Assembly (NCBI GenBank): GCA_007922305.1
Contig: ML677343.1
Location: 31,241,987 to 31,305,986, forward strand
Origin: Dermatemys mawii
Lineage: Eukaryota > Chordata > Testudines > Dermatemydidae
Length of the DNA stretch: 64,000 nt
Direction: 5' to 3'
This document shows, in pieces, positions 36,693 to 49,190 of this stretch (position 1 is the stretch's first letter; each line of letters begins with the position of its first letter). Under the pieces are notes generated by a model. It was not told where the DNA came from. It ran no database searches and saw only the letters and a program-made list of their open reading frames with translations. Both the position numbers and the translations under genes were made by a program.

Positions 36693-36737
36693 GGTAATCT
36701 GCAAATACATCAGGTTCATGTTGGTCAAGATGGGCAG
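36693..36737 (+). CDS. BANP: BANP exon, GNLQIHQVHVGQDGQ segment
   Basis: A 45-nt, 15-codon exon in phase 0 at both ends. The acceptor is cttattcttattttacag and the donor gtagga. It encodes GNLQIHQVHVGQDGQ, matching the BANP segment after QITQDSE; the reading here has two more residues than the mammalian version I recall (HHVGQDGQ), which would be an in-frame length difference. In BANP the next conserved coding segment starts with Leu-Leu-Glu-Ala-Thr. I could not find it in the following 27 kb, so the 3' end of the gene is presumed to lie beyond the window. Confidence 0.9.
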
Positions 36738-39700
36738 GTAGGAATTGATCCTTCTTAGTGGAGTTTTAGGTAGTGTTGTAGTTAGTCTTCATAATTAAAT
36801 GTTACATATGGATTGACTTCATATTACCAAAAGGCATTTTAATGACCAAAATGTGCACTATGACTTCTATTTAAATCTTTATGGAATAAACAGCAAAAAA
36901 ATGTCAAGCTGCCAATTAATATTTTGCCTACTTATGATGAAACAGTTTGCTGTTTGACCATCATTATTTCATCACTCATGCAACAATATACTTCATCCAT
37001 ATGTTTTATAATTTCTTGTCTTTGGCTTCTTCATTGCTGTGCTAAACTAGACTGATTATCTTGTGCACAGGATGTTCTTTTTCATGCTTTTGTCATTGAC
37101 TGTCAATGTGGCCATATGTGGACCACAAGCTATGCAGACATAAGAACATTTGTTGCTAAGATTTAAGCAGATACTTTTGTATTGTATGAATGTCTAGAGA
37201 GAGAGAGATCTTTCACATCTGGTTGTGTTCTTTTTGATAAGAGAGTTTTATTAGGCACTTATGCATATGCGGAACAGGATGAAAATGTGTCCCAAGCTGC
37301 AGCAATGATTCTGTGAGATTGTTTGAATTAACATAATTTCCATATCAAGTGGAAGTGACATTACTAACATCTGATCACGGGACATCCTTTGCCAAGTTAT
37401 GTTAGGTTAAAATACCCACACTAAAAAGTACTCATGTAAGGGAAGCTTTCTGTCCAGGCCACTTTGATGAACAACTGTTTTTTTCATGCTGAATATTATA
37501 ATACAAGCTGTGTTAAGATCTATGACCAGGGCTTGAACTTTGGCAAGACACAGGCCACTTGGACTCTGATCTTCTGGGGAACTATTGGAACTCTCAATCT
37601 TTGGCCATTCCTGGCCTTTGTGTGGGGAAACAACCTAACCTGTTGTTAAAAAAAAAATCTCTTTAGAAAATTAATTGTATGGATTTTAATCCGAAGTATC
37701 TTTTTGTAGTACTATTGTAAGGTCACTGAAACAGGATAATATGGAAATCACGTGTTGGAGCATTCTTTTTGGCATTACATTACTTTCTTTATCCCCCATT
37801 GGCCCTTCTGTGTGCAACAGAACGCCGTGTAAAGTCTTACTGGAAGAAATAGTGCATATTTAACCCTGGATCTTCTATTTCTCTGTGACTCAAACAAGAT
37901 TATTTGCAATTTTCTTGCATTACAAACCTAGCGGTTTTTTCCTTGAAATGTTATTTCATACCACATAGGGCACAATTTATACCATAGAAAATGTTCTGAA
38001 TCTCTGCATCTGTAAATAGATCCAATACATGTAAGTTAAAATTTGTTTATTATTAAAACAGTGTCAACTTACAAGCAAAAAGATTTGGATGATCACATTT
38101 TGCTGAGGGTACCTATGCGGTGATGGTTAAGTGAGCCCATTAGAGTAGCATACATCTTGTGTGTCTGTTTCCCATGCTGGAATAAAAAGTTATGATGTGA
38201 ATATGAGTTTTCAGGGCTAAGCTATTTTTGAAAGCTCTTCTGTAGATCTAATAAATGATTTCTAATGGTTGCAAACTTAGAAAGGATAAATAAGAAAAAG
38301 TTCTAAATATTCCAGAATTAGGGTTTTATTACAGAAGAGAAGACAAATATGGATGAATCAGTTTTGGCTTAATTAACATCTGTAGTTCATATATACTAAG
38401 GGATTTTTCACTGTTACTGGAGTTGAACTTCTCTGTTGATAGGAACAGTCTGGCCCTGCTGAAGTGATTGTGACTACAGTTGGTTGGAAAACTTCTGCCT
38501 ATATTTTTTTTCTTCCTGATTTCTTACTAGTTTTATTTATGAACCACAAATGATAGTATTGAAGACATCATTGACCCTGCTTTTCAAACTTCATTTTCAC
38601 AGTATGTTACAGGATGCAAAACGAATGGTGTAGTCTTTTTATTGTTCTCTTCACGCTGCTTGTATTTGAATTCACAGAACTAACTGCTATGCTCACCAGG
38701 GACTTTTATCATAGGACAGCTTGCATGTGTATCAAAGCAAGTACCTTCCCCTAGGCACCAGTATTGAGTAACTTTTGCCCTCTTGGAACATTACTTGCTA
38801 CTTCCTGTTTTCCAGCAGTCTTAGAAGTGTGAACAAGTGCACAATGGCTGGGGTGATACTAACTCCATTCTTAATGAAATTTATGTGCCCCAGATTTTGT
38901 ACATATTATCAATGCTTTATTATTTAGATTGTAGAAGCACCAAGTGGTCTTAGTGAGGATTGGAGCTCTGTTGTGCCAGGAAGGAAGAATAGCATCTGTG
39001 GGAAAGGTCCTTGTGTAGCATTATAGATGTACACTGTGCTGTGTAATGGCTGTACCTGACATTTCTTCAGTCCTTTCCCCAAAAGTAGTATATTATTTGA
39101 ATGTTGAATATGCACAATACAGCCCAAAATCAAACAGGAGAAGTAGTAGTGTGTGGCCTCTACTGCTGGAGTACTTCTCAAAACATTGCCTGCTGTATTC
39201 TCCCAACTGTCCATCACCACTTAGAAAAATGAATTTATTTTCCTCTTTTCGTTTTTGAGCTTTAATGCACCTTAACAGGGGAACTGAAGGTCATCAGTAA
39301 TGAGGGAAGTGAATAATTTGTCACTTGGATGGCTTTCAAGCAGGTATTGAATATTCTTGCAAACCAAGATTTTATTAGATCTTATGTTGTCCTGCCAACA
39401 ATCCCATTGGAGTACTAATCCCAGGCTTCCAGATTCCACCTATTAATTTACACGTTATTAGCACAAAGATGCAGGCAGACCTTCAGTGGGTTACCGCTAT
39501 TCAGATACCATTTTGTACTACAGCTTTCCTGATTTGAATTCTCGCCCTGATCCTCATGAAAGGGCTTTTACAGCAATTAGACTAGGGTACAAAGAATAAG
39601 ATTGTGCTAGCTCCAGATTAACTAAAACAAAATGTAGTTTAAATCTACCATTAAATTTTATCTGTGAAACTTTTCCAGACTGATAGCTATATTTCAAACC

Positions 39701-40456
39701 TTCAAGAAGCTGGTAATACTAGCTCTTTCTGCGTAACGTTGCCAGCTGTTTTAAAAATTTTTTGTTTTTGTTTTTTCCTGTTGAATTTTCTGTCCTGGTA
39801 GTTGCATTGAATTTAGATCTTGCTTTTCTGGCATGACTTTTCATGGAACCAATGAAATCATGCCAAAAAGAACTCTCTACCTACACATGTGTTCTATTAG
39901 CTCAAGGTTTCATATTTTAGTGGAAGTTTAATAAAAATACCAAACTGCAAAAATAATTAGACTTTGTATTAACTAATAGCTTAAGTCCTCAGACCAATGG
40001 GAGTTTTTTTTGTATTTGGCAGTGATTGGGGATTACCAGAAGTTTCCTCATTGTCTCTTTCTTTCACTTGATTCCACCCTTCACTGCATCTTCTTCTTCC
40101 TTTTGCTGAGCTTTAGGGTGTTCTCGGTCCCCAAAGGTATTGGATGTATGCATGCTCCACAGCACGTGTGAATAAGTCTATGGTGTTCAGAAAGCCTATC
40201 TTATGCGCAGAAGTAGGCAGAAGGGTAACACATTCAGCATTTCAATACCCCTTTATTTTGTTTTCTAGACTTTTCTTTGTACATCCCAATGCCTTACCAG
40301 TTATCCAGTTTAGGAAGTATTTAAAATGACACCAGAGAAATGGTTTTCAGCTAGTGACTTTTAATTTACAAGTAAAACAAAATGTTAATGCTGTTTTAAA
40401 AGTCAAAAATAGATTGAATTTATTCCTAATGAACAGATAGTTTGCTGTGTGTATAG

Positions 40457-40483
40457 GTTCATCATAGAGAGGGCATACATGAG
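40457..40483 (+). CDS. Candidate 27-nt BANP microexon (unproven)
   Basis: The sequence gtgtgtatag, 27 bases, then a perfect gtaagt donor. The 27 bases are open in the phase-0 frame of the preceding BANP exon and would add VHHREGIHE. The start (Val-His-His) resembles the motif at the end of the upstream exon. The pyrimidine tract is weak (tttgctgtgtgtatag). Short length and lack of known homology mean chance is possible; only RNA data can decide. Confidence 0.3.
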
Positions 40484-40699
40484 GTAAGTTTGCTTCTTTA
40501 TCTGAAGTGTGTATGTGTTAGTGGCATCTAGAGAATGTAGGAGAATCCAAAACAAACTGTAAAATCTGTCAAAGGTTTAGTGAAGAGAAAGCTAACTACT
40601 ATAAATTGCTTTTGCAATACCTGCCTCTGTAATCTATCTGTGGTGTGTATGTGTAATATATACATTGTATATGATATTAAATATATAAATATAATATTT

Positions 40700-40778
40700 T
40701 TCAACGACCCAAAACTATGCTAGGCACCTCACAGGACAGGCATGGCCCCTGCAGAGGAGTTTACAATCTCAAATAAAA
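40700..40778 (-). repeat. L2 3' tail fragment, antisense
   Basis: actatgctaggcacctcaca, then gaggagtttacaatctcaaa; same tail family as 29345-29550. Confidence 0.55.
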
Positions 40779-42373
40779 GTAACATGCCAAATGAGGTTCA
40801 TAAATGGAGTAGGGAGTGAAAGGAACCTGGTGACATTAAGAACACGTAGGTACTCAGTTCAGTGAGGCATGTACACATTGTAGTGGTAACATTTGTTTTT
40901 TTCTGCACTGTTTTGCCCATCTCAGTCACTCCTCATAGGCTTTGTGACAGCAATTTAAAGAGTGGTTGACTGTGGCAAGGGAGGTGGCTCAGCAAACGGG
41001 TTTTGACAAGAGCACTTCAAGCATAAGGGATGGCATGAAAGTCACAGAGCTGATTTTTGAGAGGCGGAGATGAATCAGTGTCTTTGGTGGAGCAATGTGA
41101 AAGGAGTTCAAAGTTGTAGGGAGGGGCTCCCTTCTGGAGGACAAGTTCACTAAGCGTGTGCATATCTGTGTAATACGTGTGTGATGTTGAACTGTGAAGT
41201 TCGGGTCTGAACATCCCCAGAATGGATTTGTGTCTGGTGTGCAGCTCAGACCATCTCTCACACACACTGCATGTAGTATCTCCGTGTGCAATACTACAGA
41301 TGACAATATGTTAAAATGATATATAGAGATATATGACCTCAGGACCAGATCTGGAACACACTATATGTTTCTGTATGATCTGCTTGTTATGGTCTGATGT
41401 GAAGGACAATCTGTACATCTTTGTTAGTGGGAATGGAAGCGGAAGAGAAGAAGGGGCCCCAAATGTTTAAAAGATGTCTAATTCGTCTATCAGTCAATAG
41501 ATAGTATGCTTCAATGGGCATTTATTTTCAATTAGCTTAAAGCAAAAGGTAAATATGCTTGTTTATAAAAGAAATTATTTAGAAACCCAGCTGTGTCTGA
41601 GAAAATTTTAACCCAGTCCTGTTAAGATCTGCTTTCTGTGTGTCTCTTTCCCTCAGTGCTAATTACTACATGTTAGATATCTCTCATAACATGAAGTAAT
41701 GACATCATATAACTGATTATTATCTCATTAAGATGCAATTTAACTTGTAACTCCAGGAACAGTTTTTAATAATACAATTTATATTGATTTTAATTCTACT
41801 TTTGCTGAGTTTTAGGCTATAGAACAAGTTAATGTAACCAGTGAAAATATTGGAAATAACCTTTTCCTGTCTGAAAAACATAATTATAGACCAGTAAATA
41901 AAATCTTTTTTTTTTTTAATTTATTACGAGGACTATTTTGCTGGTTAGATTTGTTTTCAGGGCTATGAAAAATCATTATCAGGCAAAATGTCTGATTTAT
42001 ATTGATTATATACAGTATATTGCAGTGAGAAACATAACATTTGGATTGTGTTTGTATGCAGCATCTCATTACCCAGGTAGCTAGCACTATATAATGTGAA
42101 TAGTGTGTGTGTGTGTTATTTCATAGCAAAATCAATTACAATAAACTGTTTTAATTCTCTTTTCTGAATACTCATTTTAATTGTTCATTTTGATACTGTA
42201 GAGCAGATATGGTAATATGTATTAATAAGGCCAGTCTAAACATGTTTAATCATGCATACTACAGGTATTTTTTTGTTTCAGTCATTGGGAATCAGGCTAC
42301 TCTAAGTTAGTGTTGAAATCTCTAGTCAAGTCCTTGACTATGGGTTTCTGCTCTTCTTCTGTGCCTCACTTCT

Positions 42374-42391
42374 GAGCAGCAGAGGGCAGTG
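42374..42391 (+). promoter_or_regulatory. CTCF-like motif
   Basis: gagcagcagagggcagtg fits the CTCF core pattern with one mismatch on the + strand. A single motif match of this kind can arise by chance. Confidence 0.25.
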
Positions 42392-44959
42392 CTGTTAAGG
42401 TCACTGTCCGCTACATGTTTCCTTAGCAAAAGGTTGGCGAGAGGGGGTGGATTTTTGAATTGCAGGCACAGTGCTGCTGTAATATCCCTCTTGTGAACTG
42501 TCATACCATGGGACACAGAGACATTCATATTGTGGGGTTTTTTTGCTTATGTCACCGACAGAGAGGAGTATGTGTATGTTTTGTGTGTGCATGCACATAG
42601 CCCTTAGCTTCCGTGCCAGCTGTGTAGTAGATTTGTTGAAAAAGCAGTTTTCCTGTTTCAGCACATCTGCTTTGAATAATCTACATAGAGAAACAAATAG
42701 AATTGTTAGAACAAAAGCAACAACATGAAAAACGCAATGTTGTACAGCTGGAAATTAGAATCTATTAGTCTGGTTTTGAAAAAAAATATAATGATTCATA
42801 ACTGGCAATTCTTTGAGAATTGATTATACAAAGTTCTTACAGATCTGCTTTGTTCCTCAGAAATGAAGGTAGTAGCAAAACTCATTTACTTATTTGTGCT
42901 TTATACACATTTGAAACAAAAGTGTTAAGTATTTGCAAAAGAAAAATAAGGTTGTTTGAAGTCCTTGATTTGTGATCATTTTAATTGTGAAGTGCTTTTT
43001 TTGTTTTAGTTTAGCTTGTATACCATCACTCATGCATGCGTGCATGTGTATATATGTATATATTTATTGACATTAGTCCACATAGTAGAACAGCTGTTCC
43101 CCACTTTGGGCATTGCTCTTTCAGGTCCTGTTTACCATCAGCATTCACCAAACTGCATACATTTGAAACCTTAGCCTAGGCTTGTGTAGTGGGACATTAT
43201 TTTGCTGCAGAGATAAAATTTGGCAGATGATATAGCAAACTAAGACTGGAAAATGAATTTAAAATTAGTTTGATATGAAGATTTTTAGAATATTTTTCTG
43301 TCTTTAAATGTACTGTATATTGTAAAATATAAAGTACCTCTGAAAAAAATAAGCATGGTAATGCTTTAAGTCCAATATGATCTTTTTTCTAAAGTAAGAA
43401 ATGGGTAATAAATAACATAGAAATAATAAATTACATCTTTAAAAATGAATTTAAAAGCTGTATAAAGTTTAAATATTTAGAAAAAAATGTTTCTGGAAGT
43501 CTGTTTTAATCATTTACAGGGAATGATAATCACTCAAACACAAATATTTTTTCCACAATTAATAAATGCTGATGAGGCAGACAGTTAAAATTTGCACACT
43601 TGTACCCAGTTTGTAAAAGTTATGCATATTTTCTATAATAGCAGGCAAAGCACCATGAAATAATGTTCTGTGGTATAGGAACTGGTTTGGGATCATAGTG
43701 CTGGGCTCTGTATAATGCTCTTTGATATTCAGTTGAGCAAATTCTGTAAATGTAAATGTCAACTACAGTTTATTAAATTTGATTACTGCAGAGCAAACTT
43801 ATTTGTGCCTTAATAGAGTGGAAAATGTATTATACCGTGATAGCGATCAGCAAGAAAATTAAAAGATGAGTAAAATGCAAAAAAAAGAAAAAAAAAGAAA
43901 AAAGAGAGGAACTGGTACTGAGGAGGTATTAATTAAGAAAGATGATACAGTATGCACTCAAAGTATATAACTAAAAGATATCGGAGAATGCTTTTGATTT
44001 TTGAATGGAAGGTATGGGATGGTCTTGACTTACAGGCCAACTACACAGTATATCTGAATGGGAATCAGAATGGTTGATTCATTACACTACTAGTGGGATT
44101 TTCAGAAATGCCTCAGTGACTTCAGAGTACTATGTTTGATTGGGCTTCAGCTCATCTTTTGCATTACTGTTGTCAGGATGCAACTGGATTCTATAGTGGT
44201 TGTGTAGACAGGACCACACTGAACCATGTCTTATCATGTGTAACCGAGTTAGACAATTCTCCTGCCTCCCAGGTATCTTTGAGAGAACATCCCAAGGTGA
44301 ACTAGATTAGAACTCAAACATTTTTATGTAATTACACTTCTATAACAATTATCTTTAGTAAACATCAGAGGTGAGTTGGTAGACATGCCAACTTTGCCAG
44401 TGGTTACTGCATGTCTGGGTTTCTCTGGGAAGAGACATCATTCCCAGATTGTTGCTTCTGTTTCTAGTTTCACTGTTTGGAATCTGTAATCTGTAAAATA
44501 TTTTCCTTGTTTTTCTCCTAAGTCACTTAAAGAACACAAAACTTTCTGAAATTCTTGCCAGACCAATACTTTCAAGTTTTTTTTTCTTTTTCACTTCAAG
44601 AAGGACAAAAGTCTGTGTTTTTTTAATTTTGGTAACAGTTCCATCCCGTTAATTTGACCACTCCTAATAATTTCAGTCACTATTTTTACTGCTTATGAAT
44701 GTTTTAAAGATGTTTGGGTATGTTTTGGAACACAGCAGCACCGAGACTATCACTGTTTTTTTAAAAGAAACCTAGCAATATTCATAACCTCTTTACAGAG
44801 GACACCAAAACAATATTAGTTATGGGGTTTTTTTTTTCTGCTCACTATTTCTCTTCTCACTGCACTATTCCTCTCTTCTTTTTTCTTGCTACTTTCCCTG
44901 GAATGCACTATTATGAAGGAGTTAAAGGACTCTGGCTTTATTATATCACATAGTCAGCA

Positions 44960-46370
44960 AGGTCACACCCTGCAGAACTTTATCATATTGTAACATTGTT
45001 TAGCAAACCCAGACTGTCTGCACTTAAACTCCTTGCAGAGAGAGTTGCTGGTTTATCACCTTGTGTCCCCGAGAAGATCATCCATGTCCAGAATGTTCTG
45101 ATAAGCCGCCAAGAACATGTTTAGAGCAGGACTACACAACTGCGTGCTGCCAATAATTTGGGCCACTCTCCAAGTTGTAGTCATGGAAGCACTGATGGCA
45201 ATCAGGTTACTGCTTTTCACTCTGACTCTTTGCTGTTCATCAACAAATATTCCCATTTCTCCTCCAAGAAGCCACAGGGGTGAATGGGGAGCACTTTGAC
45301 ATTGCTCAGGTCCTTCTTCAGATCAGACCTATGGGGTCATTATGAGCAACTGTTACTCCAATTCCAGAGTTCTCACTTGTGAGTCTCAGAAAACTCAGCC
45401 TTCTTCTCATGTTATCCAGCTTCTGTCTGAAGCTGTTGGGAGAGTTGGTGAGACAACATGGGCCAACGTGCTGGTAATGTGTAAATAACACCTAGCTCTA
45501 CTTCTCCTTCACTTCAAACATAGGCAGCACCATTTCCCATCTTTCTTGATGCCTGTCTGTAATCAGCTGGCTAAATCTGAATCTTAAGCCAGGCAAAGGT
45601 CATCCTAGTAGAAGGAAGGAAGAGTGTAGAAGAATTTGTCTTCTTTATGGCATCCTCCATTATCAAGGAGATTTTCTCACTTGTTTGTCCACAGCCTTGC
45701 CATCCTTTGGACTTTTCAGTGTGATTGGATACCTGCATAGTCATGAAAAAAAAAAAAAAGACCACTTCCATCTTTTTCAATGGCCAAAAAATGATGCTCC
45801 ATCTTGTCAGACTTAGACCTAACCACAGTAATCCATGCATTTGTGATCTCTAGACTTGATAATTGCAACTTGTTATGTCTAAGATTGGAGCCGTGCACCC
45901 TGCAAGCTCCAAGTGGTACAAAATACACCAGGCCCTCTTCTTAGTAGCATAGCAGTTGTGACTATATCACCGTAATGCGTTTCTTTGCACTGGCTCCCCA
46001 TTGACAACAGAGTCCAGTTCAAAGTATCTTCCCAGATAGTCAAACCTATCGAAGAGATTGTACCTAACTTCCTGACAAAGAGTCCTGTGGCACCTTAAAG
46101 ACTAACTAAAATTTTTTTAGAGCATAAGCTTTTGTGGGCTAATACCCACTTCGTCGGATGCAAGCAGTCCTTCGTCGGATGCAACTTCCTGACAGATCGC
46201 CTCTGTCTCCATGGAACCACAAAGGAGACAGAACATTCACAGGAGCTGAACCTAGACTACGGAACTCACTCCCACAAGAGATAAGAGCAACCACAGGCCT
46301 CACTGCCCTTTAAATATAAATGCAAAGCTCACCTCCATAACTTGCAATATCTTTTAATATGGTCTTATCT
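44960..46370 (+). pseudogene. L2-type LINE, sense, C-terminal reverse transcriptase remnant
   Basis: The + strand at about 45820 reads VIHAFVISRLDNCN and at about 45990 a frame like LHWLPI degenerated to TGSPLTTESSSK. At about 46220 it reads TGDRTFTGAEPRLRNSLPQE, all in the order found at the end of the L2 reverse transcriptase. Many stops and frame changes; not functional. It is interrupted at 46078-46182 by a Penelope tail. The left limit is approximate. Confidence 0.7.
46078..46182 (-). mobile_element. Penelope-like 3' tail nested in L2, with 12-bp duplication
   Basis: The + strand reads aagagtcctgtggcacctta, agcataagcttttgtgggct and acccacttcgtcggatgcaa, the reversed Penelope tail. It is flanked by aacttcctgaca at 46066-46077 and 46183-46194, exact copies. 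Removing one copy with the insert restores continuity of the L2 sequence. The tip cttcgtcggatgcaa is repeated twice at its right end. Confidence 0.85.
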
Positions 46371-46884
46371 TAATTCATTTTTATTTGTGTGGATGTGTTC
46401 AGTTCCTCGCATATTAGCCATAGAAGTCCCTACCGTAGGTAGACAGATGTACTCCTGTGAGACTGCCACAGAGAATTTCTTCGGCAGTGCCCAGCTGCTA
46501 CTAATAGTAACATGAGCCAGAGCAGCAGTGCATCTCGAGTTAGCAGAGAGAAAAGAATGCAGCTGTGTGGAGATGGCAAAAACATGCTGTGGGTATTTGA
46601 AGCTATCTGACAAGTTGCCTTCATGTAACCAATTTACTCTTCCAAATATCTCATCTTTTGTGATGCAATAAGTTTTTGATAATTAATATAGTAATCCTGA
46701 GTGGTTAACCTGCCATAAATGAATGGGGAGTTTAGATAAATTATAGGTAGACATTATTTAATCTCTTTGTCACTATTTTCTGAGAAAACTCACTGGATAG
46801 TGATGGAACAGAAGCTTGATGGCAGAGCTGGCATTAATTTAGTTTAAATTTGTATTCCCTCCTGTAGCGAAGCGGCGACTCACC

Positions 46885-46906
46885 ACTAGCGCCTCCTGCT
46901 GGTTCG
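46885..46906 (-). promoter_or_regulatory. CTCF-like motif in the solo LTR, site 1
   Basis: The minus strand reads aaccagcaggaggcgctagt, matching the CTCF core at all but one position. Confidence 0.5.
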
Positions 46907-46932
46907 TCCAGGGAATTAGCTCGCCAGCTCCT

Positions 46933-46950
46933 GGAGCGCCCTCTGCAGGC
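46933..46950 (-). promoter_or_regulatory. CTCF-like motif in the solo LTR, site 2
   Basis: The minus strand reads gcctgcagagggcgctcc, again one mismatch from the CTCF core and in the same orientation, 48 bases from site 1. Confidence 0.45.
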
Positions 46951-47732
46951 TGTAGTCCCGCGTGCTACTGGCCCCCGGTACCTCTCCCTGGGCCCCGGTG
47001 CCCTCCTACCTCGGGTGCTGCGCCCCACAATACCTCCACCATCTCAGGGTCTCCCCTCTCCAGGGAACCCCCACCCCCTATCCCCACCTTGCCTCAGTCT
47101 AGGCAACTGCCAGTCACCACTTGCCCCCGCTTACTGGGGCGGACTGCAGTCTACTTGCCACTCATCACCGGCAAGGGGGGTTGGCCTGCTGCCTCTGTCT
47201 CTTTAGCCCTGGACTGCCCCCTGCAATCCCAGTACCCTCTGTTGGGCCTTCCCCCTAGGCCCTGCAGCCTAGAGGTTTCCAGGCCAGAGCTTCCCCAGCT
47301 CCTCTTGCCTGGCCCAGCCCTGCTCCACTCTAGGTACCTTGTGTTTCCCAGCAGCCAGGCCTGTCTACCTCTGGAGACAGAGGAGACACTCCTCTGCTGC
47401 TTTGGCCTCTCAGCCCTTTATAAGGGCCTGAGGAGTGTTTGGGGCGTGGCCACCCAGCTGACCCTACTCTCTCAATCAACCTGGGCTTTACCCTACTGCC
47501 CCAGCCTTCTCTCTGGGCTGATTTTAACCCTTTGTGGCTGGGAGCAGGTAGCCACCCCGCTACACCTCCCCGCTTTTTATGATGTGCATAGAACAGCCAT
47601 TTGAGTGATTTATTTTACCCTTGCAGAGCTGTGTGGTGCAATAGGCTGCAACTATGACTTTTCTTATTAATTTATACACTTGTGCCCATGTCACGCAACT
47701 GAACAAGTGTGTGAGGTTTTCATCTTTTAATG

Positions 47733-47989
47733 CAGCGGTTTTTAACCTGTGGTCTGCGAACCCTGCGAGTTCAAAGACTATGTCTAAGGGGTCCGCAGAC
47801 CCTCAGGGTCCGAAGACTGTGTTTAAGGGGTCCGCAAAAGGTCATTCTTATCAGAGAACAGTAGTTTTGAACTTGTGGCCTGAAGACCCCTGAAGTTCTC
47901 CAGACTATATTTAAGATTTCCGAAAGGGTTCGCACCTCCATTTGAAAATTTTTAGAGGTACATAAATGTAAAAAGGTTGAAAACCACTG
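47733..47989. mobile_element. hAT-type MITE
   Basis: Ends cagcggtttttaacctg and, reversed, cagtggttttcaacctt are inverted repeats. Flanks ttttaatg and ctttaaac match at 5 of 8. Internal near-repeats of aaggggtccgca. No coding capacity. Confidence 0.7.
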
Positions 47990-48904
47990 CTTTAAACAGA
48001 TGAAGTTTGGAAGGAGTATTTTGTATTTCTAGTACCTACTATTATTAGACACATGGTTCCAGTTATATATCATTTTGAGAGGAAAAAGAAAAACTTGAAA
48101 GGGAAAAATGGTGCTCAGATGAGTTATTTATATCAAGAATAGAACTGACTTTCTGAAGTAAACTACGATGAATGAATGTTTTTAGTGTACTTAGAATTTG
48201 GTTTGAAGATATTTGTATGCTTTGGATTAGCTAATATATGTATTTTTAAATCTTTACTATAGTATTTAACAGTTCAACATGCATTTAAAGATGTTAACTT
48301 AGCCATACAGTAGGCAAATGTACTGTATATCTGTCTTCCCTAGGGTAGGATAGCGTTCCACAGATGAGCATAATACTGCTCCAGGAGCTATAAAACCATT
48401 TTGCTTTGCAATTTGAAATGTGTATGAGATAAAGTCTAACTTTAAATAAGACTGTAATTTCAGTATAATTCCAGGGCCTGGTCTTACAAGGTGCTGAGCT
48501 AGTGTGTTTTTTTAAACTAAGTCATATATATATATATACACAATACTTCAAATTACTACTATATTTTTCATTTAAAATCCATTCAATTTCTACTACTTTA
48601 TTTACAAATGTAATTTAGGCAAGTTGGAAAAAAGTGTCTTGTAGTAACTATAAACTGAGTTGACCTAATGAGATGATGAGAGTCCGGTGTTGTAAAACCT
48701 CAGGAAAAGAAAGCACATTGTCGGTAATGAAAATGTTGGCGTGGACAAGTTAAATATGTTTCAACTTGCGTAAAAGGTCAAGTGATTTTTATCAATAGAG
48801 CCTCTTGAGAAACTCCCAGCATTCTTGTGTATTTGTCTTTAACCATTTTTGGACTATAATTGGCCAGTAGTTGCTTAGTATTAAAATTAAGGCCCTAATC
48901 CTGG

Positions 48905-49020
48905 AATGGCACCGGCTATTATTAATTTATTTATTTGTATTGTGGTAGGACTTAGGGGCCCAATCATGAATCAGGGCTCTGTGGTATACAAACTCCTGAC
49001 CAAAGAGTTTACAGTCGAAG
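48905..49020 (-). repeat. L2 3' tail fragment, antisense
   Basis: tattgtggtaggacttaggg, then aaagagtttacagtcgaagc; same tail family as 29345-29550. Confidence 0.6.
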
Positions 49021-49059
49021 CTTAAGAACCTGGAGAGTTTACAATCTGTTAGATTTGTG

Positions 49060-49190
49060 ATTCTCAATCTTTTCTATACGGTGTTGATATGTTACAACAG
49101 AAAACTATTATAATGACCCCTCCCTCCTTGCAAGACCTATTCATGACTCCCACAGGGTTCATTACTTCAAGGTTGAGAAATCATAAGTTA
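49060..49190. mobile_element. hAT-type MITE fragment
   Basis: gattctcaatcttttctata at the left and aaggttgagaaatcata at the right form a degraded inverted pair with internal aatgacccctccctcc. Confidence 0.5.

Larger units (their letters stand above)
46863..47564 (-). repeat. GC-rich solo LTR with 5-bp target duplication
   Basis: 702 bp. On the minus strand it starts tgtagcggggtggctacctg and ends gagtcgccgcttcgctaca, giving TG/CA ends, and is flanked by exact cctcc on both sides (46858-46862 and 47565-47569). A TATA box lies in ccttataaagggctgag on the minus strand at about 47412-47430. No internal retroviral genes. The GC-rich composition contrasts sharply with the neighbours and explains the long frames in this interval, which are not genes. 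Confidence 0.82.

Noticed and set aside
46834..47604. 171-residue open frame at 47089-47604
   Set aside because: Inside the GC-rich solo LTR and running past its end; sequence is Leu/Pro/Ser low complexity with no domain.
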